Positions 26,989-36,211 of a stretch of 64,000 nt of DNA are shown piece after piece (the first letter of the stretch is position 1; the number at the start of each line of letters is the position of its first letter). The stretch is from contig NZ_MCUW01000009.1 of NCBI RefSeq assembly GCF_002873335.1, positions 3,307 through 67,306 on the forward strand, read 5' to 3'. Origin of the DNA: Vibrio sp. 10N.286.49.B1 (GTDB lineage Bacteria; Pseudomonadota; Gammaproteobacteria; Enterobacterales; Vibrionaceae). The position numbers and the translations under genes were made by a program. The notes beneath the pieces were generated by a model that was not told the DNA's origin, made no database searches, and was given only the letters and a program-made list of their open reading frames with translations.

Positions 26989-27609
26989 CTAAAGCAACAG
27001 GAACAAAAATACCGAGATTAGTAATCCGCCCCCTAAAAACACGGGATACGCGATACGGCTAATATCCTTAGCCATTTCAGGTGCTTCTTTCGATTGTGAA
27101 TCCGAAACTGACGATGCTTCACTTTCAATAACATCATCGCTTTGAGTACGGCCATCTTCCGCACCAAACAATTTTATGATGTGCTCGGTCGAGTTCGCTG
27201 CTAACAATTCGTCTCGGAAATCATCATCAACTAGTGACGACGTTAATGTAGTTAACACTTCGATGTGCGTTGATCCGGCCTCGGCTAGCGGAATCGCAAT
27301 CAAAAAAATCATCTTGACGGGTTCATCACCGTCAATGCCTTGCCACATTAACTCGTCTCGAACAAAAGCACAGGCGAAAGCGGGCTCAATTACGGCAGGA
27401 GACTTACCATGAGGTACCGCTAGGTATTCACCAAGTGCCGTCGGTCCCTCTTCTTCACGTAGCAGTACCGCGTCTAAAAACTGCTCTTTGTTACTTAATT
27501 TACCGGCTTGATCTATTTTGTCAGTGAGTGCATTAATGGCTGCGAATCGATCTTCAAATACAGCATCGAGCAGGATTAAACTTTCTGAAGTCAGGTCTGA
27601 TAATTTCAT
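26989..27609 (-). CDS. Fructose-type PTS EIIA with a C-terminal membrane tail
   Basis: Residues 1-150 are a fructose/mannitol-family EIIA domain; the phosphorylated His is His67 in LAVPHGKSPA. It would phosphorylate the EIIBC encoded at 32.1 kb. After the domain comes a polar, acidic/Ser-rich linker (about 152-183) and a single hydrophobic helix (IAYPVFLGGGLLISVFLFLLL) that ends the protein, an arrangement not usual for EIIA. 11 bases downstream of the GH13 gene, last in the operon. Confidence 0.88.
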   Translation of the reverse strand: MKLSDLTSESLILLDAVFEDRFAAINALTDKIDQAGKLSNKEQFLDAVLLREEEGPTALGEYLAVPHGKSPAVIEPAFACAFVRDELMWQGIDGDEPVKMIFLIAIPLAEAGSTHIEVLTTLTSSLVDDDFRDELLAANSTEHIIKLFGAEDGRTQSDDVIESEASSVSDSQSKEAPEMAKDISRIAYPVFLGGGLLISVFLFLLL

Positions 27610-27619
27610 TGCTAATTCC

Positions 27620-29314
27620 TTATTGCTGCTTTAACCAAACGAATTGGTATGGATTCAAAGTAACTGTGTTTCGTAACGACATATTAGTAATTAAGTCATA
27701 CTCACCATCTTTCAATTGTACGCCTTGGGGTTGGTCACTTAAATTGACGATACAACGAATGGAATCTGAGCCTTCTCCACGTTGAAGCGCAAAAATATGA
27801 CTCCCAAGCTCTAGTATTTTCTGAGACGATAAAGGAGAAAATGCTCGATGCTGCTGGCGTATAGTAAAGAGTTCAACTAATCGACGATATACTTGCTCTC
27901 TCAGCGAACCAGGCTCCATTAGCTGTACCTCTAGTTCATTTAAATCAAACTTCATTCGATTGATTCGGCGATTAATGCCTGATTCGTTCATACCTTCAAC
28001 GTCATTCTCACTACCCAAGAAGCTGTGATAATAAATAGCAGGAACACCAATGAACGATAATAATATTGATTGAGCGGCTATAAACTTATCAACCTTGCTT
28101 TCAATTGAATCGTCTGGCTCAGTAATGGCACTCAGATAGTTAATATTCAATTCATATGGAGACTGAGTACCGTCGCCATTATTCTTGTAATTTACACGCC
28201 CACCCTTTCGCTCAACTTGCTCACACATGAGTTGACGATCTTCGTTCGTCAAAATGCCTTCTGTTGGGCGTACCCCTATGCCATCATGGCTTGCGAGGAA
28301 GTTAAAGTACGTTGTCTTGCGTCCTTCTTTTAACGATGTCATGGCTTCTTCAGTTAGCCCTTTGGCCCACTCAGTCAATACCTTGCTATTGTTGCTCATA
28401 AAAGCATGCAGAGTTAAAGGGGGCAATGGGAACTGGTAGACCATATGCGCTTCGTTTCCTTGACCAAAATACGAAACATTCTCCTTGTGAGGTACATTCG
28501 TTTCCGTGATCAGTAATGCCCCCGGGATCGCTTCATCAAATATTATTCTCCACAATTGGATGATTTGGTGAACTTCAGGCAGATGTATACACGTACTATT
28601 AAGCACCTTCCAAATAAAGCCAATCGCATCCAAACGGATAGAACGCCCACCGTTTGCAGCGTACATCAGCAAAATATCGATACTTTCCAATAGCACGTTA
28701 GGGTTGTGGAAATTAATATCGATTTGGTCTTCCGAGAAGGTCGTCCAAATATGGGCCGTCTCACCCGAAGCCTTTTTAAACGGCGTAAGGAGCGGCAAAG
28801 CACGGGGACGCGTCACACTTGAATAATCTAGGTTTGGGTCCGACTCAACAAAATAATCTTGGTATTTTTCGTCGCCTGCTAAATACCCTTTAAACCAATC
28901 GCTACTTTTGGATATATGATTGATTACACAGTCATACATCAAATCAAAGTTTTCAGACAAGGCATTCAAATGCTGCCAGTCGCCTAGGTTTTCATCAATT
29001 TTCCGGTAATCAACGACACTAAAGCCATCATCAGACGTGTAGGGGAACATCGGTAAAATATGAATATTGCTGATTGAGCCTTTTACATATTTATCCGCAA
29101 ACGACTTCATACTGGTCAATGTACTTTCACCGGGTCTGCAGAAACTGTCACCATACGTGATGAGGTAAGAGGCAGTCTCATCAACCCACGTTGTGTATTG
29201 CGGTGCATGTAGCTTCCACTTCTCAATTAAGACTAAGATATCTTGCGTAATCGAATTAGCCTTATCTTCACCATAAATTTCAGTCACTTTATTGAAGATT
29301 TCTTTTTCAATCAT
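27620..29314 (-). CDS. GH13 sucrose-phosphorylase-family enzyme, probably glucosylglycerate phosphorylase
   Basis: A 564-aa GH13 protein with nucleophile Asp229 (GRSIRLDAIGFIWK), acid/base Glu271 (LLITETNVPH) and the transition-state Asp344 (FLASHDGIG). The QIDINFHNPNVL segment is typical of the sucrose phosphorylase subfamily, which includes glucosylglycerate phosphorylase (E. coli YcjM type) and sucrose-6-phosphate phosphorylase. Next to a mannosylglycerate-type system, glucosylglycerate is the likeliest substrate; this is inference. It overlaps the GH38 gene by 8 bases. Confidence 0.8.
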   Translation of the reverse strand: MIEKEIFNKVTEIYGEDKANSITQDILVLIEKWKLHAPQYTTWVDETASYLITYGDSFCRPGESTLTSMKSFADKYVKGSISNIHILPMFPYTSDDGFSVVDYRKIDENLGDWQHLNALSENFDLMYDCVINHISKSSDWFKGYLAGDEKYQDYFVESDPNLDYSSVTRPRALPLLTPFKKASGETAHIWTTFSEDQIDINFHNPNVLLESIDILLMYAANGGRSIRLDAIGFIWKVLNSTCIHLPEVHQIIQLWRIIFDEAIPGALLITETNVPHKENVSYFGQGNEAHMVYQFPLPPLTLHAFMSNNSKVLTEWAKGLTEEAMTSLKEGRKTTYFNFLASHDGIGVRPTEGILTNEDRQLMCEQVERKGGRVNYKNNGDGTQSPYELNINYLSAITEPDDSIESKVDKFIAAQSILLSFIGVPAIYYHSFLGSENDVEGMNESGINRRINRMKFDLNELEVQLMEPGSLREQVYRRLVELFTIRQQHRAFSPLSSQKILELGSHIFALQRGEGSDSIRCIVNLSDQPQGVQLKDGEYDLITNMSLRNTVTLNPYQFVWLKQQ

Positions 29315-31982
29315 GTCTTTGTCCTAATTGAGCAGCAGCAAACGTTACGCGTAAATCAATACTGTTGTTTGGTTTAACCGTCGGCCTTGGAGTATGACCA
29401 AAACTTGCAGAATCTGTGTATGTCTTTGGCTGTTCTCTATAATCAACTAGCTCAACTTGTTTAAACTGCGTAAACGCATTGAAATCAAGTTCTATCTCTG
29501 AGGGCGTTGGGTTAAACAACCGGACGATCACCGCATCTTTGTGGTAAAAAGAGTGCCCAATACTTGATAACACCAATGGCTGCTTGAGCGTAAGTAAGCT
29601 AAATGATGCTAAGCGTTCACGTGAATCGAACCGGACTTGGAAACGCTCTAATCGGTTTTCAAAGCTATTCAGTGTTTGCTTTTGGTAGCTAAATGGAGCA
29701 TCAAGGTATTCACACTCTAAACGACGAATCGTGCTGTGTTTCGCGTCTTTCGCTAACGCTAGAGCAAAGCTAAATTGCATCGATTTTTGCAGCTGTGCAT
29801 CTGGAGTGTTTACCACGGTGTTGTTAATGCCAGAAGCTCGCCCCGGTCGCCACGCTAAATCATCTTTACCCAGTACACCTGTAGATTTGAATAGAGTGAG
29901 CGCAACCTTGTCTGAGTGCTCGCCTTTGATGATTTGGAACTCTTTGAGACCACTGCCGTTAATCACTAACGCTTTGTTTTGCTCGGCCAACGCCACAGAA
30001 CCTTCCGTTGTTTCGATGTCAACGGGACATTCTCGGAACGTTTTCTCCCAGCCTTCAATTGATGGTTCGATTGGGCGCTCCATCAGTGCAAATGGTTGTG
30101 TGCTAATCGACGTATTGGATTGAATATCTGTATTAACCAACACTCGCACGCGGTGATCCTTCGCTTGATTCATCGTTTTGATGCACACTATAAGCTGCTC
30201 ACTGCCTTTGCTAAGCGTTAAGCCCACCTCAAACACAGCCTGATGATCATTCTGATTCGCAACGCGGGCATCAAGGTCAACTGGAATATCAAGTGTCGCA
30301 CGGACCATCATCACTTGCTCAGTCTCTCCGACTTGTGCCTCGATGAGCTCAATCGATTGGTTATACAAGGGGGTATCGCCTTGTAATGGAGAGAAGTCAT
30401 AAGAATCACCGTCATCCGCCTGCTCTTCAAATGTGAGAAGTTGAGGAATAATTCGATTCGTCTTTTTGTCGACCAATTGAAGCTGGCGCCCTTCACAAGT
30501 CAGTTTAAGAAAAGCGTTTTCAATGGACTTTTGTTCACGGACTTGAACTTGACGATTACTTGTATCGCTTGGCTGCACTTCAAATACCTGATAGCCCATC
30601 GCAGGTAAGCTAACAACGGAAATATTCAATTCAAAACGATAATATGGCGGAACGGAGACTTCTTTCTCGCCGTCTTTCGTTACTTCAATCACCTTGCCGC
30701 CATCTAAAGCTTCACACTTAAGTACTTCGACAGCATAGTATTCGTGACCATCGGTGATGGCGATGTTTTCATGTGAACTGAATACGACAGCCCTAACCAG
30801 ACCAGAGTATGGTTGCAGTCGCCCATTGAAAAGCATCAACTCACCGTCATTACAACTGCTCGCTATTTCTTTGATCACAAGGTTGTATAAACCGTGACAA
30901 ATTTCTTGAGCCTGCTTTAAGCGATGCATAATGTCAGTATTGGTCGCATCGCTATTACAACCGCCGATGCTATCATGGGCATGGCATTCAAGAATTTTTT
31001 TCCACGCGATATCAATCAGTTCAGTATGTACCGTAATGCCTTGCGCTTTAGCAATGGCAATTACCACTTCAAGCTTTTTAATTAAGAACTGTTCTATATC
31101 GAAATTAAGCTTTTTGATGTCATATCGAACTGAACCGATAGTTTTATGAATTCGTGCATAGCGTGGGGCTTTGAATTCGCCTTTATAAGTTTCAAAGCTC
31201 TCGCTATTATCACGTAGTACATCGATAAATGCTTCCATAGAAGAAATCGCATACACATCTTGATTTGGTGAGCGCTGCGTCGCAGTCTGCAGTGTTTTGG
31301 GAAGCTCAGGGTCAATATTTACCTGGTCACCACCCGAGGGAATAAGTACTTCGTTCAAGCCAGAAAGCGACTTAATTTTCTCAACCATAGGGAAGATTTT
31401 TTTATCTAAGTGCTCTGGAGTCGCGATCATATTTTTCGCAGCGCCATAACCATGCACAAGATTGTAGGCGTAAATTTCATCCCCACCAGCCGAACGCCAA
31501 TTGAAGTTCGAGCGCTTTACTTGTTGATCGTAATCAATCCCACGCCAAAAAATAATATTATCGATACCCATCCCTTTAAACAGAGTGGGCATTTGCGCGT
31601 TGTGACCAAACGTATCCGGTAAATACCCCACCTTCATGCTGTAACCCAAGCTTTCAGCAATGTGCATACCATATTTGAGGTTACGAATAATTGATTCACC
31701 CGCAACGTTGTAGGTATCGGTTTGAGTGTACCAAGGACCAATAAAAAGCTTTTTGTCAGACACTAGCTTCGCCAGACGATCACGCATGTGTGGAAGAACG
31801 CTGAGATAATCCTCAACAATAGATGATTGACCATCGAGGTGGTAGCAACTGTATTCTGGTTGATTTTCTAACGTTTCAATAACTTTCGTAAAGTTATACG
31901 TTGCTAAGACGTCACTGTCTTGTTGGGTAAAATACCACTCACGATCCCAGTGTGTATGTGGAACTACATGAATTTTAGCCAT
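29307..31982 (-). CDS. mngB: GH38 alpha-mannosidase, MngB-like (mannosylglycerate hydrolase)
   Basis: The 891-aa protein starts with the GH38 zinc motif HVVPHTHWDREWYFTQ, has YLPDTFGHNAQMP with the nucleophile Asp, and the C-terminal beta-sandwich domains of alpha-mannosidases. E. coli MngB (877 aa) cleaves 6-phospho-mannosylglycerate to mannose-6-P and glycerate. The neighbouring fructose-type PTS genes match the mng locus, so the same role is inferred. The mannose-6-P could feed the isomerase at 17.9 kb. Middle of the leftward operon. Confidence 0.85.
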   Translation of the reverse strand: MAKIHVVPHTHWDREWYFTQQDSDVLATYNFTKVIETLENQPEYSCYHLDGQSSIVEDYLSVLPHMRDRLAKLVSDKKLFIGPWYTQTDTYNVAGESIIRNLKYGMHIAESLGYSMKVGYLPDTFGHNAQMPTLFKGMGIDNIIFWRGIDYDQQVKRSNFNWRSAGGDEIYAYNLVHGYGAAKNMIATPEHLDKKIFPMVEKIKSLSGLNEVLIPSGGDQVNIDPELPKTLQTATQRSPNQDVYAISSMEAFIDVLRDNSESFETYKGEFKAPRYARIHKTIGSVRYDIKKLNFDIEQFLIKKLEVVIAIAKAQGITVHTELIDIAWKKILECHAHDSIGGCNSDATNTDIMHRLKQAQEICHGLYNLVIKEIASSCNDGELMLFNGRLQPYSGLVRAVVFSSHENIAITDGHEYYAVEVLKCEALDGGKVIEVTKDGEKEVSVPPYYRFELNISVVSLPAMGYQVFEVQPSDTSNRQVQVREQKSIENAFLKLTCEGRQLQLVDKKTNRIIPQLLTFEEQADDGDSYDFSPLQGDTPLYNQSIELIEAQVGETEQVMMVRATLDIPVDLDARVANQNDHQAVFEVGLTLSKGSEQLIVCIKTMNQAKDHRVRVLVNTDIQSNTSISTQPFALMERPIEPSIEGWEKTFRECPVDIETTEGSVALAEQNKALVINGSGLKEFQIIKGEHSDKVALTLFKSTGVLGKDDLAWRPGRASGINNTVVNTPDAQLQKSMQFSFALALAKDAKHSTIRRLECEYLDAPFSYQKQTLNSFENRLERFQVRFDSRERLASFSLLTLKQPLVLSSIGHSFYHKDAVIVRLFNPTPSEIELDFNAFTQFKQVELVDYREQPKTYTDSASFGHTPRPTVKPNNSIDLRVTFAAAQLGQRHD

Positions 31983-32012
31983 TGATTTATCTCTATTTTT
32001 CTTAATTTAGAA

Positions 32013-32040
32013 TGAAAGAGGCGCGTTAATGCCTCTTTCA
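32013..32040 (-). terminator. Hairpin between EIIBC gene and mngB (possible attenuator)
   Basis: Stem TGAAAGAGGC / GCCTCTTTCA (10 bp, 8-base loop) in the 84-base gap. It has no good T run, so partial termination or mRNA-end protection, lowering the enzyme genes relative to the transporter, is more likely than a full stop. Confidence 0.5.
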
Positions 32041-32066
32041 TTAATTTTTTAATAAAAGGGGCCCGC

Positions 32067-33470
32067 TTAGGCGTTATTTGGTTGCGGTTTTGTACATAGC
32101 AATAATGCTGCGGCAATAAAGCTTGAACCAACGATTACCGATATGGTGTAGCTGATTGGGTCTGATGATAAGAACCACCCCCATACTGCAGGCAGTGGCA
32201 AGCTTTGATATACGTTAAGAACAACAGCCAATTGAGTTCCGATAATTGAACCAAGAATCATAATTGGGATCATCTTAGGGTTCTTAAGAATGAACGGAAT
32301 GGCCCCTTCTGAAATACCAATCATGCCTAACATGAGAGATGTCTTACCCACTGTTTGTTCTTCTGGCGTGAAGACGCGTTTGCGAAACTTGCCATCTAGC
32401 ATAGCCGCTAGGCCAACACCGATAGGTGGGATGACGATACCCAATTCACGAGCAACTAAGTCAAAACCTTCACTCATGCCATTAAGGCCAAGTGCCACCG
32501 AACCTGCGGCCTTGTTGATCGGACCACCCAAATCAAACGCTGTACCTGCCGCAATAACCATTGAGTAGATACCACGGCCTGCATCCCCTGCTTCGGTGAA
32601 TAATTTAATCATCGCTAGATTTAAGGCACCAAAGAATGGGTTGATCGCATACTCCATCGTAAACACCATAACGACACCTGTTACTGCGGGGATCAGCAAC
32701 ATCGTTTTAAGTGTCGTTAGATCGGTTCTGACCTTAATGACATCGTTTAGATAACGGACTAAGTAACCAACGATAAAGCCAATAGCAATTGCACCAAAGA
32801 AGCCTGATGGCGCCCACCCTTCCAAATCGAAGAACCGTTTATAGGGTTCATCTGTCATTAATCCACCAATAAAGGCTGGAATAAGAGCAGGTTTGCCCGC
32901 AATAGAATACGCTAAATATGCGGCGAAAATGGGGTACATAAACTTGATGGTCATAAACCCAAGCTTATCTAGCGTTTGAAAAGGAGTACCTGAAATATCA
33001 ATGAACTCGCCAGTGATCTTCGCAATGGCCATCAATAAACCACCAAGCACTACGACAGGCAGCATGTAGCTGATACCTGTCATGATATGGCCTATCGCAA
33101 CTTGATAAGCAGAACGCTTTTCATCATGTACTTCCGCATCTGCCTCCGACTTTTCTTTGCCACGAAGGAACACTGTCGGCAAGATGTCGTCGACACGTTT
33201 AATCAGCTCTTGAGTACGAATTTTTAGAGGGTTTGCGTTATCAAAGCGTTCCATATCCATAATGGGCACATCGACGGCCAATACGACACCATCAGCTGTC
33301 GCAATATCGTGGGCTGTTAGTTTGTTCTTAACACCATCACTACCTTGGGTTTCAACCTTAACTTCATAACCTTGCTTTTCAGCCCAGCTTTGAATTTTCT
33401 TAGCAGCCATGAACGTGTGTGCAATGCCAGTAGGGCAGGCGGTCACTGCAACCAGTTTTTTCTTACTCAT
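32067..33470 (-). CDS. Fructose-family PTS EIIBC, MngA-like without its EIIA domain
   Basis: A 467-aa protein with an EIIB domain (residues 1-100, phospho-Cys12 in VTACPTGIAHTFMAA) and an EIIC membrane domain (about 120-460) containing the GGPINKAAGSVALGL and ISEGAIPFILKNP signatures. E. coli MngA is a single EIIABC chain of about 658 aa; here EIIA is a separate gene at the far end of the operon. It probably imports and phosphorylates mannosylglycerate or a similar glycoside. First gene of the leftward operon. Confidence 0.88.
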   Translation of the reverse strand: MSKKKLVAVTACPTGIAHTFMAAKKIQSWAEKQGYEVKVETQGSDGVKNKLTAHDIATADGVVLAVDVPIMDMERFDNANPLKIRTQELIKRVDDILPTVFLRGKEKSEADAEVHDEKRSAYQVAIGHIMTGISYMLPVVVLGGLLMAIAKITGEFIDISGTPFQTLDKLGFMTIKFMYPIFAAYLAYSIAGKPALIPAFIGGLMTDEPYKRFFDLEGWAPSGFFGAIAIGFIVGYLVRYLNDVIKVRTDLTTLKTMLLIPAVTGVVMVFTMEYAINPFFGALNLAMIKLFTEAGDAGRGIYSMVIAAGTAFDLGGPINKAAGSVALGLNGMSEGFDLVARELGIVIPPIGVGLAAMLDGKFRKRVFTPEEQTVGKTSLMLGMIGISEGAIPFILKNPKMIPIMILGSIIGTQLAVVLNVYQSLPLPAVWGWFLSSDPISYTISVIVGSSFIAAALLLCTKPQPNNA

Positions 33471-33552
33471 GGTTTAGTACCTTATTATTATCGACTGCGG
33501 CTAGTATATGAAGCATGAATATTTCCTGACACAGTTTCGTCGTACAACTTCC

Positions 33553-33623
33553 GTATCATGATACATCTGTGATTGAAGTCATGGTAATTTGCCTGATTTT
33601 CGCGCGTAATATTGATAATCAAT
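33553..33623. promoter_or_regulatory. Divergent control region with palindromes and a CRP-like site
   Basis: Between the EIIBC gene and the RpiR-type regulator: perfect palindrome GTATCATGATAC (33553-33564), a CRP-like TGTGA-N6-TCATG (33568-33583) and ATTGATAATCAAT (33611-33623). CRP control of PTS operons is usual; the palindromes are candidate regulator sites. Confidence 0.45.
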
Positions 33624-33642
33624 TCAATAATAGCTGAGAGCA

Positions 33643-34287
33643 ATGAACACATTTCAAGGTATAGAACGCGCTATTTACGAATATTTAATCGGTCACGCCA
33701 GTGAGTTGCATGATATTTCCGCCAAGACCATTGCCAATAAAGCCTTAACGACAACGACATCGGTAAACCGAGTGTGTAAAAAGATGGGCTATTCAAGTTA
33801 CACCGAGCTACGCTACAAACTAGCAAATGAACTAAATCATCAAGCTACTGCTCCATCAACGGAGGCAAACGCACATCAAATAATTAGTGTAGCGAATACC
33901 TTAAAATCATCGCCTGTGGTGTATCTATATTCTCGTGGAGCTTCCATCGTTAGCGTGAACTATCTATCTCGATTCTTGTCTCTCGCGAATTTGCCTCATT
34001 TGGTTATCACTGATATTCATCAACTGACACGAGCTGAACTCGGTACCCTACTTCTCATTAGTAAATCCGGAGAGACCAACGCTGTTATAGAAATGGCAAA
34101 CAACACCAAACGCAAAGGACTAAAGGTATTAGGGATCAGTCATAAAGGCTCAACGCTCGATCAAGTTTGCCATCTAAATGTCGACTTAGAAGAGCAAGTA
34201 GATGGCATTTCTTTATACGGAAGGGAATCTCAGATTCATACGCTACAAATCATCGATCAAATCGGAAAAGAGCTATTGGCCTTTTAA
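33643..34287 (+). CDS. RpiR-family transcriptional regulator (HTH + SIS)
   Basis: 214 aa: an N-terminal helix-turn-helix domain (residues 1-75, with SAKTIANKALTTTTSVNRVC) and a C-terminal sugar-isomerase (SIS) domain (about 90-205, with LLLISKSGETNAVIEMA). RpiR-type regulators bind phosphosugars through SIS. It diverges from the mannosylglycerate-type operon and is its likely local regulator. Shorter than the 280 aa typical of the family. Confidence 0.88.
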   Translation: MNTFQGIERAIYEYLIGHASELHDISAKTIANKALTTTTSVNRVCKKMGYSSYTELRYKLANELNHQATAPSTEANAHQIISVANTLKSSPVVYLYSRGASIVSVNYLSRFLSLANLPHLVITDIHQLTRAELGTLLLISKSGETNAVIEMANNTKRKGLKVLGISHKGSTLDQVCHLNVDLEEQVDGISLYGRESQIHTLQIIDQIGKELLAF

Positions 34288-34488
34288 TCGATATATGAAA
34301 AAACAGCCTTTCTTAGTGTTTTTGGATAACGAGTGTAAGTGAGTTCAGCAACAGCACATCTCTGGACATTGTGGTATCAGTGGATGAGTAAAATCAATAA
34401 ACGATAACTTGTTGGAAGTATCCTATGTTTTGATCGGGAATAGGCCACGTGTAACTTGATTTATATAGATTTTCACTCTGTCTATTGG

Positions 34489-35673
34489 CTAATATCCAAA
34501 ATCAATAATTGAAAGTTGCATTGGGTAACTGTCCTTCACTGGCTTCGCTGTTGTCATTCCAGTGGAGAAATCATCTTCAAGTTGCAGGCTATCGATAAAC
34601 TGCTGACGGTCGACCTGCCCTCGATAAGAAAACTGATTCAGTACATAAGGAACGGCATTGGAACCTGCTGGTAAGGGGCCTTGCATAAGATGGAAATGCA
34701 GATGAGGTGCTGAGGTATTTCCCGAATTACCCAGCTGAGCAATAGTGTCTCCCGACTGAATTCTGTCACCTTTTTTAACTAAGATAGAGCCGCTCTTTAG
34801 GTGGCCATACATGCCATAAAAACCATTGTCGAACAAAATTACGATAGCATTACCATCAACTGTTTCTAAGGAAATTGACCGAGGGTCAGGTATTGTCCCG
34901 GGTAATTGGTCTGGCAACCCATCAATGACCTTAATCACTTTACCCGCCCCCATTGCAATAACATTTGCACCGTAACTAAACCAATTCGTCAGCTTGTCTG
35001 GCGAGCCTGTGAACAAGTGCCCATTATCATCCAGCTGCATCCAGTCTATCGCATAGCGCTGAGAGTTAACCAACTCACCATTGATCGTCGCCACCGAAAA
35101 CCGGTGTGGGAAGCCCACTTGGCAGCAGCTATTAATCGCCACCCAGCGGTCCCCTTCAACAGGGCGTTCCATTACAGGGGGTAAGGTGCCACTAATAGGA
35201 TGCTGGGCCGCCAAATACTCCAAAGGGACCGCCTTTTTGCTTCCTGGATTATCAGCGCCTAATACGGTAATACGATGCACTACCTTTTTAGGAATATCGC
35301 TACGCTCCGAAAAAGTGAGCTCCACGGCCAGCAGGCGACCGCCATTTCTTTCTATATTGGTAGTGTTTACAGGGCGAGTGCCAAGCTGTGCAAGTTGCTC
35401 AATGAGTTTTTTTTCATCGAAAGAAATCAATACGTTCTTGTGATCATCCGCATCTAATACCTCCAGTGACAAAAGTTTTGCGTCGATACTCCTTGCGGCG
35501 TTAGTGATCTCTAACTCGTAAGTGACATTAAACTTCCCATTGGTTCCTAAAACCGGGACACTCATCGAGGTCAATGGGCGTACAAGCACCGACGTATACA
35601 CTTCTTGGTATGGCTGCGCATGTGATACTGAGCTAGCAATACTGGCGATCAATAGGAACACAACATATTTCAT
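34489..35673 (-). CDS. Secreted M23 (LytM) metallopeptidase
   Basis: Predicted cell-wall-type endopeptidase of 394 aa. ATG at 35673 follows AAGGA-N6 and begins the signal peptide MKYVVFLLIASIASSVSHA; an upstream in-frame ATG at 35688 lacks these features. The zinc motif is intact: His and Asp in GFPHRF...YAIDW, and HLHFH in SAPHLHFHLMQG. The first 170 residues form an extra beta-rich domain. No neighbour in an operon; substrate unknown (peptidoglycan or secreted protein). Confidence 0.85.
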   Translation of the reverse strand: MKYVVFLLIASIASSVSHAQPYQEVYTSVLVRPLTSMSVPVLGTNGKFNVTYELEITNAARSIDAKLLSLEVLDADDHKNVLISFDEKKLIEQLAQLGTRPVNTTNIERNGGRLLAVELTFSERSDIPKKVVHRITVLGADNPGSKKAVPLEYLAAQHPISGTLPPVMERPVEGDRWVAINSCCQVGFPHRFSVATINGELVNSQRYAIDWMQLDDNGHLFTGSPDKLTNWFSYGANVIAMGAGKVIKVIDGLPDQLPGTIPDPRSISLETVDGNAIVILFDNGFYGMYGHLKSGSILVKKGDRIQSGDTIAQLGNSGNTSAPHLHFHLMQGPLPAGSNAVPYVLNQFSYRGQVDRQQFIDSLQLEDDFSTGMTTAKPVKDSYPMQLSIIDFGY

Positions 35674-36211
35674 AATGCATCCTTGCATGTTAAACAGAGA
35701 ACTTCACTGTCATAATTGCCTATGAAACAGAGTATAGTCATGCCATGAAAAACTGCGGATGTATCGGACGACTTAACCTTTCCTCATTACAAAATTTGGA
35801 AGCGACCCATTGTTTTCACTGACTGTTAAATGTCTTCTTAACAAGGTCGGTATCTCGACCAAACCTAGGCTTATAGCAACAAGCAAGTAGTACCTCTCAA
35901 TGTTAAGCATTTCACAATACCGAACGTTTCCATGAATCCGGCTTACTTAACAGCTCCAGCTCTATTTAAGACATCTAATATCTCAACGATTAAATTGATC
36001 AGCTGACCGGTTTTAACCGCTAATACTGACTCCCACCCATGATTTTTCATTACTTTAAGTAATGAATAGACCAAATATTTATCGTGATTCAAGTCACATT
36101 TTTCTATTGATAGAATAGCATCCAAACTCTACTATCTGCGCCTTAATCCCCCGCAGGGGCTTTTTTTACAAAAATTCAATCACGCACGACCCACAACGAG
36201 AACGAACAAAA
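35674..36211. other. Intergenic stretch before the EmrD-like gene
   Basis: AT-rich, no supported gene. A 60-codon leftward frame at 35943-36125 has no ribosome site or family features. The one clear element is the small hairpin at 36149-36167. Confidence 0.5.
36149..36167 (+). terminator. Short GC hairpin with T7 run (terminator or attenuator)
   Basis: CCCC-GCA-GGGG then C and seven T, 45 bases before the EmrD-like gene. No gene ends just upstream on this strand, so it may be a leader attenuator of the pump gene or the end of a small RNA. Confidence 0.5.

Noticed and set aside
35943..36125. 60-codon minus-strand frame in the gap before emrD
   Set aside because: No ribosome site, no recognisable feature, AT-rich intergenic context.
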